The translations under genes and the position numbers were made by a program. 64,000 bases of DNA from NCBI RefSeq assembly GCF_001418005.1, contig NZ_LIOL01000002.1, positions 490,990 through 554,989 of the forward strand, written 5' to 3'. Shown in pieces: positions 1 to 8,880 of this stretch; the stretch's first letter is position 1, and each line of letters begins with the position of its first letter. Origin of the DNA: Chelatococcus sambhunathii. GTDB lineage: Bacteria; Pseudomonadota; Alphaproteobacteria; Rhizobiales; Beijerinckiaceae. The notes under the pieces were generated by a model, which saw only the letters and a list, made by a program, of their open reading frames with translations, was not told where the DNA came from and made no database searches.

Positions 1-869
1 AGCGTCAGGATGAGGAACATCACGTTGCGCTCGACCTCGAGCGCACCGAAGAAGGTGCGGTTCCGCTGGCGCCAGTCGGTGATCATGATCGGCCGGCCCG
101 CGGCTTCTTCGATGCGCGGGCGCATGGCGCCGACATCATCGGCATTGTTCAGGAAGACCTCGATGACGCTGACGTCGCCGTCCCGGTTGAAATAGGCCTG
201 CGCCTCGCCGAGCGGCATGTAGACGAAGGTGTTGTCGAACTCGGACATGCCGATCTCGAACACCGCGACGATGGGGTAGGCCTTGATCCGCGGCGCGGTG
301 CCGAAGGCCGTCGCGGCGCCGCGCGGCGAGACGATGGTGAGTGAATCGCCGACACGAAGGCCGAGATATTCGGCCATGCGCCGGCCGATAGCGACGCCGC
401 CCTTCTCGTCGAAATCGCGCAGGGTGCCCTGCCGGATGGTATCGGCGATGAAGGGAATGCTGGCGATGTCGGCCTCGCGCACCCCGCGCACCAGAGCGCC
501 GCCGGAGGCCGCGGTGGAGGAGACGAGCGCCTGGCCCTCCACCATCGGCACGACGAGCTTCACCCCCGAGAGGTCGGCGAGCCGCTTCGACACGGCGTCG
601 AAATCGGTCAGCGGGGAATCGATCGGCTGGATGAACATGTGGCCGTTCACGCCGACGATCTTGTCGAGCAGCTCCTTGCGGAAGCCGTTCATCACCGACA
701 TCACGACGATCAGCGTCGCAACCCCGAGCATGATGCCGAGGAAGGAGAAGCCGGCGATGACGGAGATGAAGCCCTCGCGCCGGCGCGCCCGCAGATAGCG
801 GGCCGCCAGCAGCCACTCGAAGAGCGCAAAGGGTCTCGTCGAACCGCTCTCGGCCGCGCGTCCGCTCAT
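1..869 (-). CDS. lolC: Lipoprotein-releasing ABC transporter permease, LolC/LolE family (3' end off window)
   Basis: Inner-membrane permease that, with the ATPase LolD, extracts outer-membrane lipoproteins and passes them to LolA. The frame opens at the ATG at 869 and stays open to the window edge, about 289 codons of a usual ~430. Residues 1-30 are cytoplasmic and contain the typical LLAARYLRARRREGF segment; a first membrane helix follows at about 32-60 (ISVIAGFSFLGIMLGVATLI), ending in VMSVMNGFRKEL, a family hallmark. A large periplasmic domain then continues to the edge. It begins 25 bases after the proS stop, so the two are probably co-transcribed. LolC and LolE cannot be told apart from this half; many alphaproteobacteria have one such permease. 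The missing C-terminal half should hold three more helices. Confidence 0.9.
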   Translation of the reverse strand, partial: MSGRAAESGSTRPFALFEWLLAARYLRARRREGFISVIAGFSFLGIMLGVATLIVVMSVMNGFRKELLDKIVGVNGHMFIQPIDSPLTDFDAVSKRLADLSGVKLVVPMVEGQALVSSTAASGGALVRGVREADIASIPFIADTIRQGTLRDFDEKGGVAIGRRMAEYLGLRVGDSLTIVSPRGAATAFGTAPRIKAYPIVAVFEIGMSEFDNTFVYMPLGEAQAYFNRDGDVSVIEVFLNNADDVGAMRPRIEEAAGRPIMITDWRQRNRTFFGALEVERNVMFLILT

Positions 870-894
870 GCCGCTCCCCGCCCCTGCCTCGCCG

Positions 895-2217
895 TCAGCC
901 CGCGATCCGCGTCACGGCATCCTCGATCGACAGAAGCTCGCGCTCGCCCGTGGCGCGGCGCTTCACCTCCACCTTGCCGTCGGCAAGCCCCTTGGGGCCG
1001 ACGAGGATCTGCCACGGCATGCCGACGAGGTCGGCCGTCGCGAACTTGGCTCCGGGACGCTCGTCCCGGTCGTCGTACAGCACGTCGAGGCCGCGCAGGG
1101 CGAGCGCCCGATGGAGATGCGCGCAGGCCTCGTCCGTCGCTGTGTCACCGACCTTGATGTTGATGAGCGAGACGTCGAAAGGCGCGATCGGATCCGGCCA
1201 GACGATGCCGGCCTCGTCGTGGCTGGCCTCGATGATGGCGGCGACGAGCCGCGACGGGCCGATGCCGTAGGAGCCCATGTGCACGGGATGCTCCCTGCCG
1301 TCCGGCCCGGTCACCGTCGCCTTCATCGGCAGGGAGTATTTCGTGCCGAAATAGAAGATGTGGCCGACCTCGATGCCACGCGCCGACACCTTCCGGTCAT
1401 TCGGAATAGCAGCGAAGGCGGCCTCGTCGTGCTTCTCGGAGGTCGCGGCGTAGAGCGACGTCCACTTGTCGACGATCGACTGAAGGCCGGCGACGTCGTC
1501 GAAATCCGTGTCCGCGGCCGGGATCGGAAAGTCGAGGAAGTCGCGGTGGCAGAACACCTCGCTCTCGCCCGTCGAGGCCAGGATGATGAACTCGTGGCTG
1601 AGGTCACCGCCGATCGGGCCCGTATCCGCCTGCATGGGGATGGCCTTGAGGCCGAGGCGGGCGAAGGTGCGCAGGTAGGCGACGAACATCCTGTTGTAGG
1701 AATGGCGCGCGCCGGCCTGGTCGATGTCGAAGGAATAGGCATCCTTCATCAGGAATTCGCGCGAGCGCATGGTGCCGAAGCGCGGCCGGATCTCGTCCCG
1801 GAACTTCCACTGGATGTGATAGAGATTGAGCGGCAGGTCCTTGTAGGAGCGCACGTAGGACCGGAAGATGTCCGTGATCATCTCCTCGTTCGTCGGCCCG
1901 TAGAGCATCTCGCGCTCGTGCCGGTCGGTGATGCGCAGCATCTCCTTGCCGTAGGCGTCATAGCGCCCCGATTCACGCCACAGATCGGCCGACTGGATGG
2001 TCGGCATCAGGAGTTCGACGGCGCCGGAACGGTTCTGTTCCTCCCGTACGATTGCCGCAATCTTGTTCAGGACCTTGAGGCCGATCGGCAGCCAGGAATA
2101 GATCCCCGCTGATTGCTGCCGGATGAGTCCTGCCCGCAGCATCAGGCGATGGGAAACGATCTCCGCCTCTTTGGGATCTTCGCGGAGCGTGGGCAGGAAA
2201 TAGCGGCTGAGACGCAT
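895..2217 (-). CDS. proS: Prolyl-tRNA synthetase, short alphaproteobacterial form
   Basis: Cytoplasmic class II synthetase that charges tRNA-Pro with proline. I start it at the ATG at 2217 ([20 protein letters not shown]), the conserved N-terminus; a longer frame runs 26 codons upstream but that stretch looks non-coding. Product is 440 aa. Class II signatures are visible: [20 protein letters not shown] (motif 2 region), [20 protein letters not shown], and [16 protein letters not shown] (motif 3), followed by the C-terminal anticodon-binding domain with [20 protein letters not shown]. The ~180-residue editing (INS) insertion of the E. coli-type enzyme is absent, as is normal for alphaproteobacteria, which usually rely on a separate ProXp/YbaK-type deacylase for editing. 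Downstream is the lolC-like gene; upstream lies the candidate small RNA on the other strand. Confidence 0.97.
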   Translation of the reverse strand: MRLSRYFLPTLREDPKEAEIVSHRLMLRAGLIRQQSAGIYSWLPIGLKVLNKIAAIVREEQNRSGAVELLMPTIQSADLWRESGRYDAYGKEMLRITDRHEREMLYGPTNEEMITDIFRSYVRSYKDLPLNLYHIQWKFRDEIRPRFGTMRSREFLMKDAYSFDIDQAGARHSYNRMFVAYLRTFARLGLKAIPMQADTGPIGGDLSHEFIILASTGESEVFCHRDFLDFPIPAADTDFDDVAGLQSIVDKWTSLYAATSEKHDEAAFAAIPNDRKVSARGIEVGHIFYFGTKYSLPMKATVTGPDGREHPVHMGSYGIGPSRLVAAIIEASHDEAGIVWPDPIAPFDVSLINIKVGDTATDEACAHLHRALALRGLDVLYDDRDERPGAKFATADLVGMPWQILVGPKGLADGKVEVKRRATGERELLSIEDAVTRIAG

Positions 2218-2423
2218 GAGAAACCGGCAACGGGCTTGTGTGGAAAGGGAAGCGAGTCGTCCGCTGAGACAACACCGCCGCACGGCAAAAGACAAGGCTG
2301 GCTTTGCGACTCACCGACCAACGCACCGCCATTCGGCCCATGTGTGACAACACCATGCAAAAAATGCGGGCAGCCCCTGCACAAATGGGTGACAAGTGGT
2401 GAACGATCGACTATGCATTGTTA
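2218..2423. other. Intergenic region upstream of proS
   Basis: No protein gene is supported here. The stretch should hold the proS promoter (reading left) and, near 2389-2417, the promoter of the rightward small RNA candidate. I see no convincing -35/-10 pair for proS. The minus strand carries two similar TTGTCAC stretches (near 2345 and 2390). Confidence 0.5.
2389..2417 (+). promoter_or_regulatory. Candidate housekeeping-sigma promoter for the small RNA
   Basis: A -35-like GTGACA (2389-2394) and a -10-like TATGCA (2412-2417) are separated by exactly 17 bases. The -35 matches the consensus at 5 of 6 positions, the -10 at only 3 of 6. Transcription would begin near 2424. It drives no protein gene on this strand, which supports a stand-alone RNA. 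Confidence 0.4.
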
Positions 2424-2592
2424 CCCGATCGAAAGTCCCCGCCGCCATTCACAGAGTGGGGAACTGCGGTCCAGGTCTCGGGAGGAAGCCCAGGCGACGT
2501 CGAGAGGTGCGAGAGCACCCCGTTGTTCCGAATGAACAGGCGTTACGGGTTCGAGAGAAACTCCAACAGCAAGGCGTCAGCCTTGCTTTTTT
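2424..2592 (+). ncRNA. Candidate structured small RNA, family not recognised
   Basis: A stretch of about 170 bases between proS and the DUF1467 gene, on the strand opposite to both. It is bounded by a candidate promoter and a textbook intrinsic terminator, yet no gene on that strand precedes the terminator. Readable hairpins include GGTGC-GAGA-GCACC (GNRA-type loop, about 2515-2528), a stem CCCGT/ACGGG (about 2530-2560) enclosing TGTTC-CGAAT-GAACA, a possible CCATT/AGTGG hairpin (about 2447-2461), and the terminal stem. Size and context would suit a 6S-like RNA or a Hfq-type sRNA. I could not match it to a family: the conserved SRP RNA loop sequence, the tmRNA tag and the RNase P core are all absent. 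No start, ribosome site or codon bias supports a peptide. Confidence 0.45.
2568..2592 (+). terminator. Intrinsic terminator, rightward
   Basis: Perfect 7-bp stem AGCAAGG/CCTTGCT (2568-2574 with 2581-2587), 6-base loop CGTCAG, running into six T residues (2587-2592). The T run exists only on the plus strand, so it ends a rightward transcript although every protein gene nearby runs leftward. Confidence 0.8.
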
Positions 2593-2644
2593 GTTGGAAG
2601 ACACGGTTTCACGCGCAACCAACCGCGTTTCCTACCCCCTTATG

Positions 2645-2875
2645 TCACAGTTCGATGAGCGCCAGCGCGACCTTCACGAGCGCGAGGACGATGGCCGAGA
2701 CGACGGTGGTCGCCAGCACCTTCTTGAGGAGTCGGGGCTTCGCCGGCGCGCCGGGCTCCGTGCCGCTCGTCACCTCGCCCGATTCCAACTGGCTGCGCAC
2801 GCCAAAGGGCAGGACAGCGAACAGAACCGTCCACCAGATGATGAAATAGAGGGCCAGCCAGGTCGCAATGGTCAT
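2645..2875 (-). CDS. DUF1467 family small membrane protein
   Basis: Small inner-membrane protein of 76 aa, of unknown function, conserved in alphaproteobacteria. I start it at the ATG at 2875 (MTIATWLALYFIIWWTVLF); an in-frame ATG 16 codons upstream is less likely because the hydrophobic start is what the family shows. Two membrane helices are visible, about residues 3-23 and 50-74, joined by a short loop with the conserved LPFGVRSQ and a charged GEVTSGTEPGAPAKPRLLKK segment. The gene lies between mce and proS, its common position in this order, and probably belongs to the same leftward transcript as mce and rnj (94 bases downstream of mce). No catalytic motif can be seen. Confidence 0.85.
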   Translation of the reverse strand: MTIATWLALYFIIWWTVLFAVLPFGVRSQLESGEVTSGTEPGAPAKPRLLKKVLATTVVSAIVLALVKVALALIEL

Positions 2876-2969
2876 CGGGTCTACCCGCTCCGCTTGGGTT
2901 CTCGGCAATGGAGACGGATCCACCGATCAGGTTGAAGCAACCCGACGGGTCCGGATCTAGGACGGTCGC

Positions 2970-3374
2970 TCAGGCCTGTTCCAGCTCGACGAGCGTACCG
3001 CAGAAGTCCTTGGGGTGGAGAAAGAGCACAAGCTTGCCGTGCGCGCCGATCTTCGGTTCGCCGCTGCCGAGCACGCGCGCGCCCTTCTCCACCAGCCGGT
3101 CGCGCGCGGCGATGATGTCGTCTACCTCGTAGCAGATGTGGTGGATGCCACCATCGGCATTGCGCTCGAGGAAGCGGGCAATCGGGGAATCGGCGCCCAG
3201 AGGCTCCAGCAGCTCGATCTTGGTGTTCGGCAGTTCGATGAATACCGTGGTGACGCCATGCTCCGGCTGCGGAACGGCCGGCGACAGGCGTGCTCCGAGG
3301 GTGTCCCGGTAGACGGCGCAGGCGCTTTCGAGATTGCGGACAGCGATGGCGACGTGGTTGAGGCGGCCGATCAT
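2970..3374 (-). CDS. mce: Methylmalonyl-CoA epimerase
   Basis: Converts (S)- to (R)-methylmalonyl-CoA in propionyl-CoA and ethylmalonyl-CoA metabolism. The 134-aa product is a single vicinal-oxygen-chelate protein with two beta-alpha-beta-beta-beta repeats, the family's normal length. Metal-ligand positions are readable: the N-terminal LNHVAIAV (His), the mid-protein GGIHHICYEVDDI (His) and the C-terminal GTLVELEQ (Glu). The active-site segment TKIELLEPLG is also present. The start at 3374 gives MIGRLNHVAIAVRNLE, the expected N-terminus. It follows rnj after 30 bases and is probably read with it. The pairing of mce with rnj, birA and nuo is a familiar alphaproteobacterial arrangement and has no obvious metabolic reason. 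Confidence 0.95.
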   Translation of the reverse strand: MIGRLNHVAIAVRNLESACAVYRDTLGARLSPAVPQPEHGVTTVFIELPNTKIELLEPLGADSPIARFLERNADGGIHHICYEVDDIIAARDRLVEKGARVLGSGEPKIGAHGKLVLFLHPKDFCGTLVELEQA

Positions 3375-3404
3375 GAGGCTCTCCCGGCTGACGGAACCCT
3401 CACC

Positions 3405-5078
3405 TCATACGACGATCACGTGCACGTGGCACGTTGGCTTTTTGCCCCAGGCATGGCGCACTTCCGCCCGCACCGCGCGCTCGACGGCATTCGCGACCGC
3501 ATCGGGGTCGCGCCGGCGCGCCTTGGGTAGCCCGTCCAGCACGTCGGCCACAGCATCGGCGACGAGCTCGAACATCGGCTCGCCCTCGCGCGTCGCGGGC
3601 GGCAGGCCGCTGACCTCCACCTGCGCCTCACCGACGATCTCGCCCTTGGCGTCGAGGGCGATGGCGACGGAGACGACGCCGGCGAAGGCGAGCTTGCGCC
3701 GCTCGCCGATGGTGGCCTCGCCGGCGCTGACGACGATCATCCCGTCCTTGTAGAGGCGGCCGACGGGCACGTCGTCCACGACGGCCGGCTTGCCGGGCGC
3801 GAGCAGAACCATCTCGCCGTTCATGGCCCGCACCACGCTGCCGATGCCCTCGGCGCGGGCGAATTTTGCCTGTTCGGTGAGGTGCAGGGCCTCGCCGTGC
3901 GCCGGCACAAGCACCTTCGGCCGCACCCAGCGATACATGGCGGCGAGTTCGCCGCGGCGTGGATGGCCGGAGACGTGGATGAGCGCGTCCCGATCGGTGA
4001 TCACCTCGATGCCACGCGTGACGAGATTGTTGATGATGCGACCGACCGCCTTCTCGTTGCCCGGAATGGTGCGCGAGGAGAAGATCACGCGATCGCCGGC
4101 AGAGAGTGCGATGTCGGGATGCTCGTCATTCGCGACGCGGGCGAGCGCGGCCCGCGGCTCGCCCTGGCTACCCGTGAGCAATGCGACCACCTTGTTGCGC
4201 GGCAGGTAGCCGAAGGTCTCAGCCGAGCGGAACGGCGGCAGGCCGGCGAGATAGCCGCGCTCGGTCGCGACGTCGATGACGCGGTCCATCGCCCGGCCGA
4301 AGACGACGACCTCGCGGTCGCAGGCCGCGGCCGCCTCGGCCACGGCGCGCAGGCGCGCGACGTTGGAGGCGAAGGTCGTCACGGCCACGCGCTCCGGCGC
4401 CTCGCGGATGACCTCCATCAGGGTCTTGGCGACGTCCGCCTCGCTGGGACTGACGCCATCCCGCAAGACGTTGGTCGAATCGCAGATGAGCGCGAGCACG
4501 CCCTCGTCGCCAATTTCCGTGAGCCGCTTCTCGTCCGTCGGCCGGCCGACGCCCGGATGCGGGTCGAGCTTCCAGTCGCCGGTGTGGACGACGGTACCAA
4601 GCGGCGTGCGGATGGCGAGCGCATTCGATTCAGGGATCGAATGACCGACGGCGACGAATTCGATGTCGAAGGGGCCGAGGGTGACGCGACCGCCCTGCTC
4701 CACCACGTTCAGCGGGATCTTGGGCACGCCGGGCTCGCCGAGGCGGCGGACCTCCAGGAGCCCCGCCGCGAAGGGCGTGCACACCACGGGCGCGCCAAGG
4801 CGCGGCCACAGCTCGGCGAGGCCGCCGATATGGTCCTCGTGCGCATGGGTTATGACGATGCCGACGAGGTTGTCCCTCTCCTCCTCGAGGAAGCGGATGT
4901 CGGGGAAGATGAGATCGACGCCCGGCACATCCTCGCCAGCGAAGGCGATGCCGCAGTCGACGAGCAGCCATTTGCGCCGGCGCGCCGGCCCGAAGCCGTA
5001 GAGACCGGCGTTCATGCCGATCTCGCCGAGACCACCGAGCGCTACGAATACGAGGCCGTCGTCATCGCGTGAGGCCAT
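3405..5078 (-). CDS. rnj: Ribonuclease J
   Basis: Metallo-beta-lactamase/beta-CASP ribonuclease with endo- and 5'-3' exonuclease activity in rRNA maturation and mRNA decay. The 557-aa product has the usual length. The zinc motif HAHEDH is at residues 78-83, preceded by the FVALGGLGEIGMN start typical of RNase J. Other visible signatures are VVHTGDWKLDP (distal metal aspartate), LICDSTNVLR, the beta-CASP block with LLTGSQGEP, and VSGHPRRGEL. The C-terminal domain follows, at about residue 450 onward. It starts 17 bases after birA ends, so it is probably in the long leftward transcript beginning with nuo. Alphaproteobacteria use both RNase E and RNase J, so presence here is ordinary. Confidence 0.96.
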   Translation of the reverse strand: MASRDDDGLVFVALGGLGEIGMNAGLYGFGPARRRKWLLVDCGIAFAGEDVPGVDLIFPDIRFLEEERDNLVGIVITHAHEDHIGGLAELWPRLGAPVVCTPFAAGLLEVRRLGEPGVPKIPLNVVEQGGRVTLGPFDIEFVAVGHSIPESNALAIRTPLGTVVHTGDWKLDPHPGVGRPTDEKRLTEIGDEGVLALICDSTNVLRDGVSPSEADVAKTLMEVIREAPERVAVTTFASNVARLRAVAEAAAACDREVVVFGRAMDRVIDVATERGYLAGLPPFRSAETFGYLPRNKVVALLTGSQGEPRAALARVANDEHPDIALSAGDRVIFSSRTIPGNEKAVGRIINNLVTRGIEVITDRDALIHVSGHPRRGELAAMYRWVRPKVLVPAHGEALHLTEQAKFARAEGIGSVVRAMNGEMVLLAPGKPAVVDDVPVGRLYKDGMIVVSAGEATIGERRKLAFAGVVSVAIALDAKGEIVGEAQVEVSGLPPATREGEPMFELVADAVADVLDGLPKARRRDPDAVANAVERAVRAEVRHAWGKKPTCHVHVIVV

Positions 5079-5095
5079 GCCCTCTCAATCCTCCT

Positions 5096-5893
5096 TCAGT
5101 CGCATCCTTGAGATGCCATGTCGGCGAGACCGAGATAAAGATCTCCCGCATCGATCGTCCGGCGCCCGTCCGGGGTATCGAGCAGCAGCCGGCCGGCGCT
5201 GTCGAGCCCGGCAAAGGTGCCGCTGAGATCGCCGCCCGGCAGGCGCACCCGCGCCGGCCCGCCGATGCCGGCGGCGCGGGCGAGCCAGGCTTCGCGCGTC
5301 AGGGCGAAGCCGAGCCCCCGGTCCCACTGCCTCAGCCTATAGGCGAAACTCGCCGACAATGCGCGGAAAACGTCGCTCACGTCCACCGTTCCGACGGCCT
5401 CGGCGAGGCAGCGCGCCGGATAAGGTGTATCGGCCGGCTTGTGGGCAACGTTGAGGCCCATGCCGATGATGACGGCAAAATGCCTGTCCGGCCCGAGCCT
5501 GTGCCCCTCGAGAATGAGGCCGGACAGCTTGCCGCCATCCATCAGCAGGTCGTTCGGCCATTTGAGCACCAGCCGTGGCGCCGCGAGCCCGGTGACGCCC
5601 GCGACCGCATCGTGCAAAGCGAGGCCCGCGACGAAGCCGAGCTGCGGCGCCTTCGGCGGATCGCACGGTTCGCTCAGGACAAGGCTGGCGTAGAGATTTC
5701 CGGGCGGCGAGGCCCATTGCCGGCCATGGCGGCCGCGGCCGCTCGTCTGCTCGCGCGCCACGACCCAGAGGCGGTCCGCCCCTTGCGACGAGGCCCGCTC
5801 AAGAGCCTCGTCGTTGGTCGAGGTGGTCGTCGCCAGCATCACGGCATCGAAGCCGGCGTCGCGCGCCTCCTGCGAGATGCTCCCGCGTTCCAC
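5096..5893 (-). CDS. birA: Biotin-[acetyl-CoA-carboxylase] ligase, no DNA-binding domain
   Basis: Makes biotinyl-5'-AMP and attaches biotin to the lysine of carrier proteins such as AccB, which is encoded at the far end of this window. The 265-aa product has only the catalytic and C-terminal SH3-like domains; the N-terminal helix-turn-helix that makes E. coli BirA a repressor is missing, so it should be a pure enzyme. Visible motifs: STNDEAL near the N-terminus, the ATP/biotin loop SGRGRHGRQW, LKWPNDLL, and GKLSGLILEG. Starting at 5893 leaves 19 bases to the nuoN stop. It follows nuoN directly, the usual place in Rhizobiales, and probably rides the nuo transcript. Confidence 0.95.
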   Translation of the reverse strand: MERGSISQEARDAGFDAVMLATTTSTNDEALERASSQGADRLWVVAREQTSGRGRHGRQWASPPGNLYASLVLSEPCDPPKAPQLGFVAGLALHDAVAGVTGLAAPRLVLKWPNDLLMDGGKLSGLILEGHRLGPDRHFAVIIGMGLNVAHKPADTPYPARCLAEAVGTVDVSDVFRALSASFAYRLRQWDRGLGFALTREAWLARAAGIGGPARVRLPGGDLSGTFAGLDSAGRLLLDTPDGRRTIDAGDLYLGLADMASQGCD

Positions 5894-5912
5894 GTCCGTG
5901 TCGCCGGCCCCG

Positions 5913-7358
5913 TCAGAACAGCGAGCGAGCGGCGGCGAGCGCGGCGCTGTTCAACGGCCCCGGAGCGCCGGGCAGCATCAGGACGACGATAATGATGCTG
6001 GCGAGGGCGAAGATCACCTTCTGGCCGGCCGCCATCGGGGTGAAGGCCGCGCCCGCCGGCTCGTCGAAGTGCATAATCTTGACGATGCGGATGTAGTAGT
6101 AGGCGCCGACGACGCTGGCGAGCACGCCGATGACGGCAAGCGAATAGAGCTGCGCCTCGACGGCGGCCGCGAAGACGTACCACTTGGCGAGGAAGCCGGC
6201 GAGCGGCGGAATGCCCGCGAGCGAGAAGAACAGGATCGTCAGGCCATACGCAGCATAGGGCTGCGTGCGGGCAAGGCCGGCGAGATCGTAGATCCCCTCG
6301 ACGGGCCCCTCCTCCCGCCGCATGGACAGGATGAAGGCGAAGGTGCCGAGCGTCATGACGAGATAGATCGCCATGTAGACGAGCACGCTCTGCACGCCCT
6401 CCGCCGTGCCGGCGGCAAGGCCGACGAGCGCGTAGCCCATGTGGCCGATGGACGAATAGGCCATGAGGCGCTTGATGTTGCGCTGGCCGATGGCAGCGAA
6501 GGCGCCGAGCGCCATGGAGGCGATGGCGACGAAGACGATGATCTGCCGCCACTGATCGACGATGCCGGGGAAGGCCGTAATGAAGACGCGCACCAGGAGC
6601 GCCATCGCCGCCATCTTGGGCGCCGCCGCGAAGAAGGCGGCGACCGGCGTCGGCGCGCCCTCGTAGACGTCCGGCGTCCACATGTGGAAGGGCACGGCCG
6701 AGATCTTGAAGGCGAGGCCGGCAGCGATGAAGACAAGGCCGAAGATCGCGCCGGTGTGCCCCTCGCCCTGCAGGGCCTGGGCGATGCCGGTGAAGGAGAC
6801 CGTGCCGGTGAAGCCATAGATCAGCGACGCGCCGTAGAGCAGCATGCCCGAGGACAGGGCGCCGAGCACGAAATACTTGAGGCCCGCCTCGCTCGAACGG
6901 GCATTGTCGCGGTCGATGGCTGCGACGACGTAGAGCGAGAGGCTCTGCAGCTCGAGGCCGAGATAGAGTGCGATGAGGTCGTTGGCCGAGATCATCATCA
7001 TCATGCCGGTCGTCGCCAGCAGGATGAGGATGGGATATTCGAAGCGGTTGATGCCCGCCCGGCGCAGGTAGTCGCCCGACATCAGCAAGGCCGCGGCCGA
7101 GCCGACCAGCGTCAGCACCTTGGCGAAGCGCGCGAAGCCGTCGACGACGAAGGAGCCGCCGAAGGTCTCCACCCGCTCGCCGCCCTGCGTCACCACGAAG
7201 AAGCCGGCGGCGAGAATGGCGACGAGTGTGAGCGCCTCGATCAGGCCGGCAGCACGCTCGCCCCTCAGCGCGCCAATGAGCACGAGAAGGAGCGCGGCGG
7301 CAGCCAGGACGATCTCCGGCAGGGCCGGAGCGAGCGCGAACATCGGGACGGCGGCCAT
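5913..7358 (-). CDS. nuoN: NADH-quinone oxidoreductase subunit N
   Basis: Membrane-arm antiporter-like subunit of Complex I, homologous to NuoL and NuoM, taking part in proton pumping. The 481-aa product is a typical 14-helix protein of the Proton_antipo_M family. Visible hallmarks are [16 protein letters not shown] (the conserved glutamate of helix 5), the [20 protein letters not shown] segment (helix 7 lysine and the following loop), and [20 protein letters not shown]. An alternative start lies five codons in ([10 protein letters not shown]). It is last in the operon, 10 bases after nuoM and 19 bases before birA. Confidence 0.97.
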   Translation of the reverse strand: MAAVPMFALAPALPEIVLAAAALLLVLIGALRGERAAGLIEALTLVAILAAGFFVVTQGGERVETFGGSFVVDGFARFAKVLTLVGSAAALLMSGDYLRRAGINRFEYPILILLATTGMMMMISANDLIALYLGLELQSLSLYVVAAIDRDNARSSEAGLKYFVLGALSSGMLLYGASLIYGFTGTVSFTGIAQALQGEGHTGAIFGLVFIAAGLAFKISAVPFHMWTPDVYEGAPTPVAAFFAAAPKMAAMALLVRVFITAFPGIVDQWRQIIVFVAIASMALGAFAAIGQRNIKRLMAYSSIGHMGYALVGLAAGTAEGVQSVLVYMAIYLVMTLGTFAFILSMRREEGPVEGIYDLAGLARTQPYAAYGLTILFFSLAGIPPLAGFLAKWYVFAAAVEAQLYSLAVIGVLASVVGAYYYIRIVKIMHFDEPAGAAFTPMAAGQKVIFALASIIIVVLMLPGAPGPLNSAALAAARSLF

Positions 7359-7368
7359 CGGCTGAACC

Positions 7369-8880
7369 TCAGTGAAGCGTCAGGGCCACGAACTTGGCGG
7401 TTGCCAGCGCGGCCTCGGTGGACTTGAGCAGTTCCGCCGTCGGAGCGGCGAAGACATCGAGAATGGCGCCGGGCTGCAGGCCGTACCAGATGACCAGCAC
7501 GAGCAGCGGCACGAGAACGACCATCTCACGGGTGTTGAGATCGGTGATCGTCTTCAGGTTGTCCTTCTCGATCACGCCGAAGACGACGCGGCGGTAGAGC
7601 CACAGGGCATAGGCAGCCGAGAGGATGACGCCCGAGGTGGCGAGCACCGCGACCCAGGGATTGGCCTTGAAGGCGCCCGCGAGCGACAGGAACTCGCCGA
7701 TGAAGCCCGAGGTGCCCGGCAGGCCGACATTGGCCATGGTGAAGACCATGAACACAACCGCATAGCGCGGCATGCGCTGCACGAGGCCGCCATAGGCCGC
7801 GATCTCGCGTGTATGCATGCGGTCGTAGATCACGCCGACGCACAGGAAGAGCGCGCCCGAGACGAGGCCATGGCTGACCATCTGGAACATGGCGCCCTGG
7901 ATGCCCTGGGTGGTCATCGTGAAGATGCCCATGGTCACGAAGCCCATGTGGGCGACCGACGAATAGGCGATGAGCTTCTTAATGTCCTCCTGCATCAGCG
8001 CGACGAGTGAGGTGTAGATGATCGCGATGACGGACAGGGCGAAGACGAGCGGCGCGAAATCGGCCGAGGCCTCCGGAAACATCGGGATGGAGAAGCGGAT
8101 GAAACCGTAGCCGCCCATCTTGAGGAGGATGCCGGCGAGGATGACGGACCCTGCTGTCGGCGCCTCGACGTGCGCGTCCGGCAGCCAGGTGTGGACCGGC
8201 CACATGGGCATCTTCACCGCGAAGGAGGCGAAGAAGGCGAGCCACAGCCACGTCTGCATCGCCGGGGCGAAGGGGTGCTTGAGCAGCGCCGCGATGTCGG
8301 TCGTGCCGGCGTCCCAATACATCGCCATGATGGCGATGAGCATCAGCACCGAGCCGAGCAGCGTGTAGAGGAAGAACTTGAAGCTGGCGTAGATGCGCCG
8401 CTTGCCACCCCAGATGCCGATGATGAGGAACATCGGGATAAGGCCGGCCTCGAAGAACAGGTAGAACAGGACAAGATCCTGCGCCACGAAGACGCCGATC
8501 ATCGTCGTCTCGAGCACGAGGAAGGCGACCATGTATTCCTTCACCCGCTTCTCGATCGAGGTCCACGACGCCAGGATGCAGAAGGGCATCAGGAAGGTCG
8601 TCAGCAGGACGAACGGCATCGAGAAGCCGTCGACGCCGAGGCGGAAGCGGATGGCCTCCGTCAGCCAGGCATGGTCCTCGGTGAGCTGGAAGGCGGCGCT
8701 CGCCGTGTCGAACCGTCCCCAGGCGACGAGCGAGAGGACCAAGGTCGCGAGCGTCGTCACCAGCGCCGCGGAGCGGGCGTTGGAGCGCACCGCCTCCTCG
8801 CTGCCGCGCACCATGAGGATGAAGGCGGCACCGACGAGCGGCAGGATGAGGAGACCAGAAAGGAGACCGAGGCCGAACAT
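7369..8880 (-). CDS. nuoM: NADH-quinone oxidoreductase subunit M
   Basis: Proton-pumping membrane subunit of Complex I. The 503-aa product carries the family signatures [17 protein letters not shown] (with the conserved glutamate), [19 protein letters not shown] (lysine-bearing segment before the discontinuous helix), and [14 protein letters not shown]. Hydrophobic segments run through the whole length, consistent with 14 helices. Its ATG shares one base with the nuoL stop (TGATG at 8880), so the two are translationally coupled. Ten bases separate it from nuoN. Nothing is unusual. Confidence 0.97.
   Translation of the reverse strand: MFGLGLLSGLLILPLVGAAFILMVRGSEEAVRSNARSAALVTTLATLVLSLVAWGRFDTASAAFQLTEDHAWLTEAIRFRLGVDGFSMPFVLLTTFLMPFCILASWTSIEKRVKEYMVAFLVLETTMIGVFVAQDLVLFYLFFEAGLIPMFLIIGIWGGKRRIYASFKFFLYTLLGSVLMLIAIMAMYWDAGTTDIAALLKHPFAPAMQTWLWLAFFASFAVKMPMWPVHTWLPDAHVEAPTAGSVILAGILLKMGGYGFIRFSIPMFPEASADFAPLVFALSVIAIIYTSLVALMQEDIKKLIAYSSVAHMGFVTMGIFTMTTQGIQGAMFQMVSHGLVSGALFLCVGVIYDRMHTREIAAYGGLVQRMPRYAVVFMVFTMANVGLPGTSGFIGEFLSLAGAFKANPWVAVLATSGVILSAAYALWLYRRVVFGVIEKDNLKTITDLNTREMVVLVPLLVLVIWYGLQPGAILDVFAAPTAELLKSTEAALATAKFVALTLH

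Noticed and set aside
2218-2295. Longer N-terminus of ProRS
   Set aside because: The 26 extra codons are Arg/Cys/Ser-rich and unlike the family; the conserved [13 protein letters not shown] start lies at 2217.
2424-2592. SRP RNA, tmRNA or RNase P RNA
   Set aside because: The SRP GGTCAGGYCCGGAAGG loop, a tmRNA tag frame or CCA end, and the RNase P conserved core could not be found; only the GGAGGAAG stretch gives a superficial resemblance.
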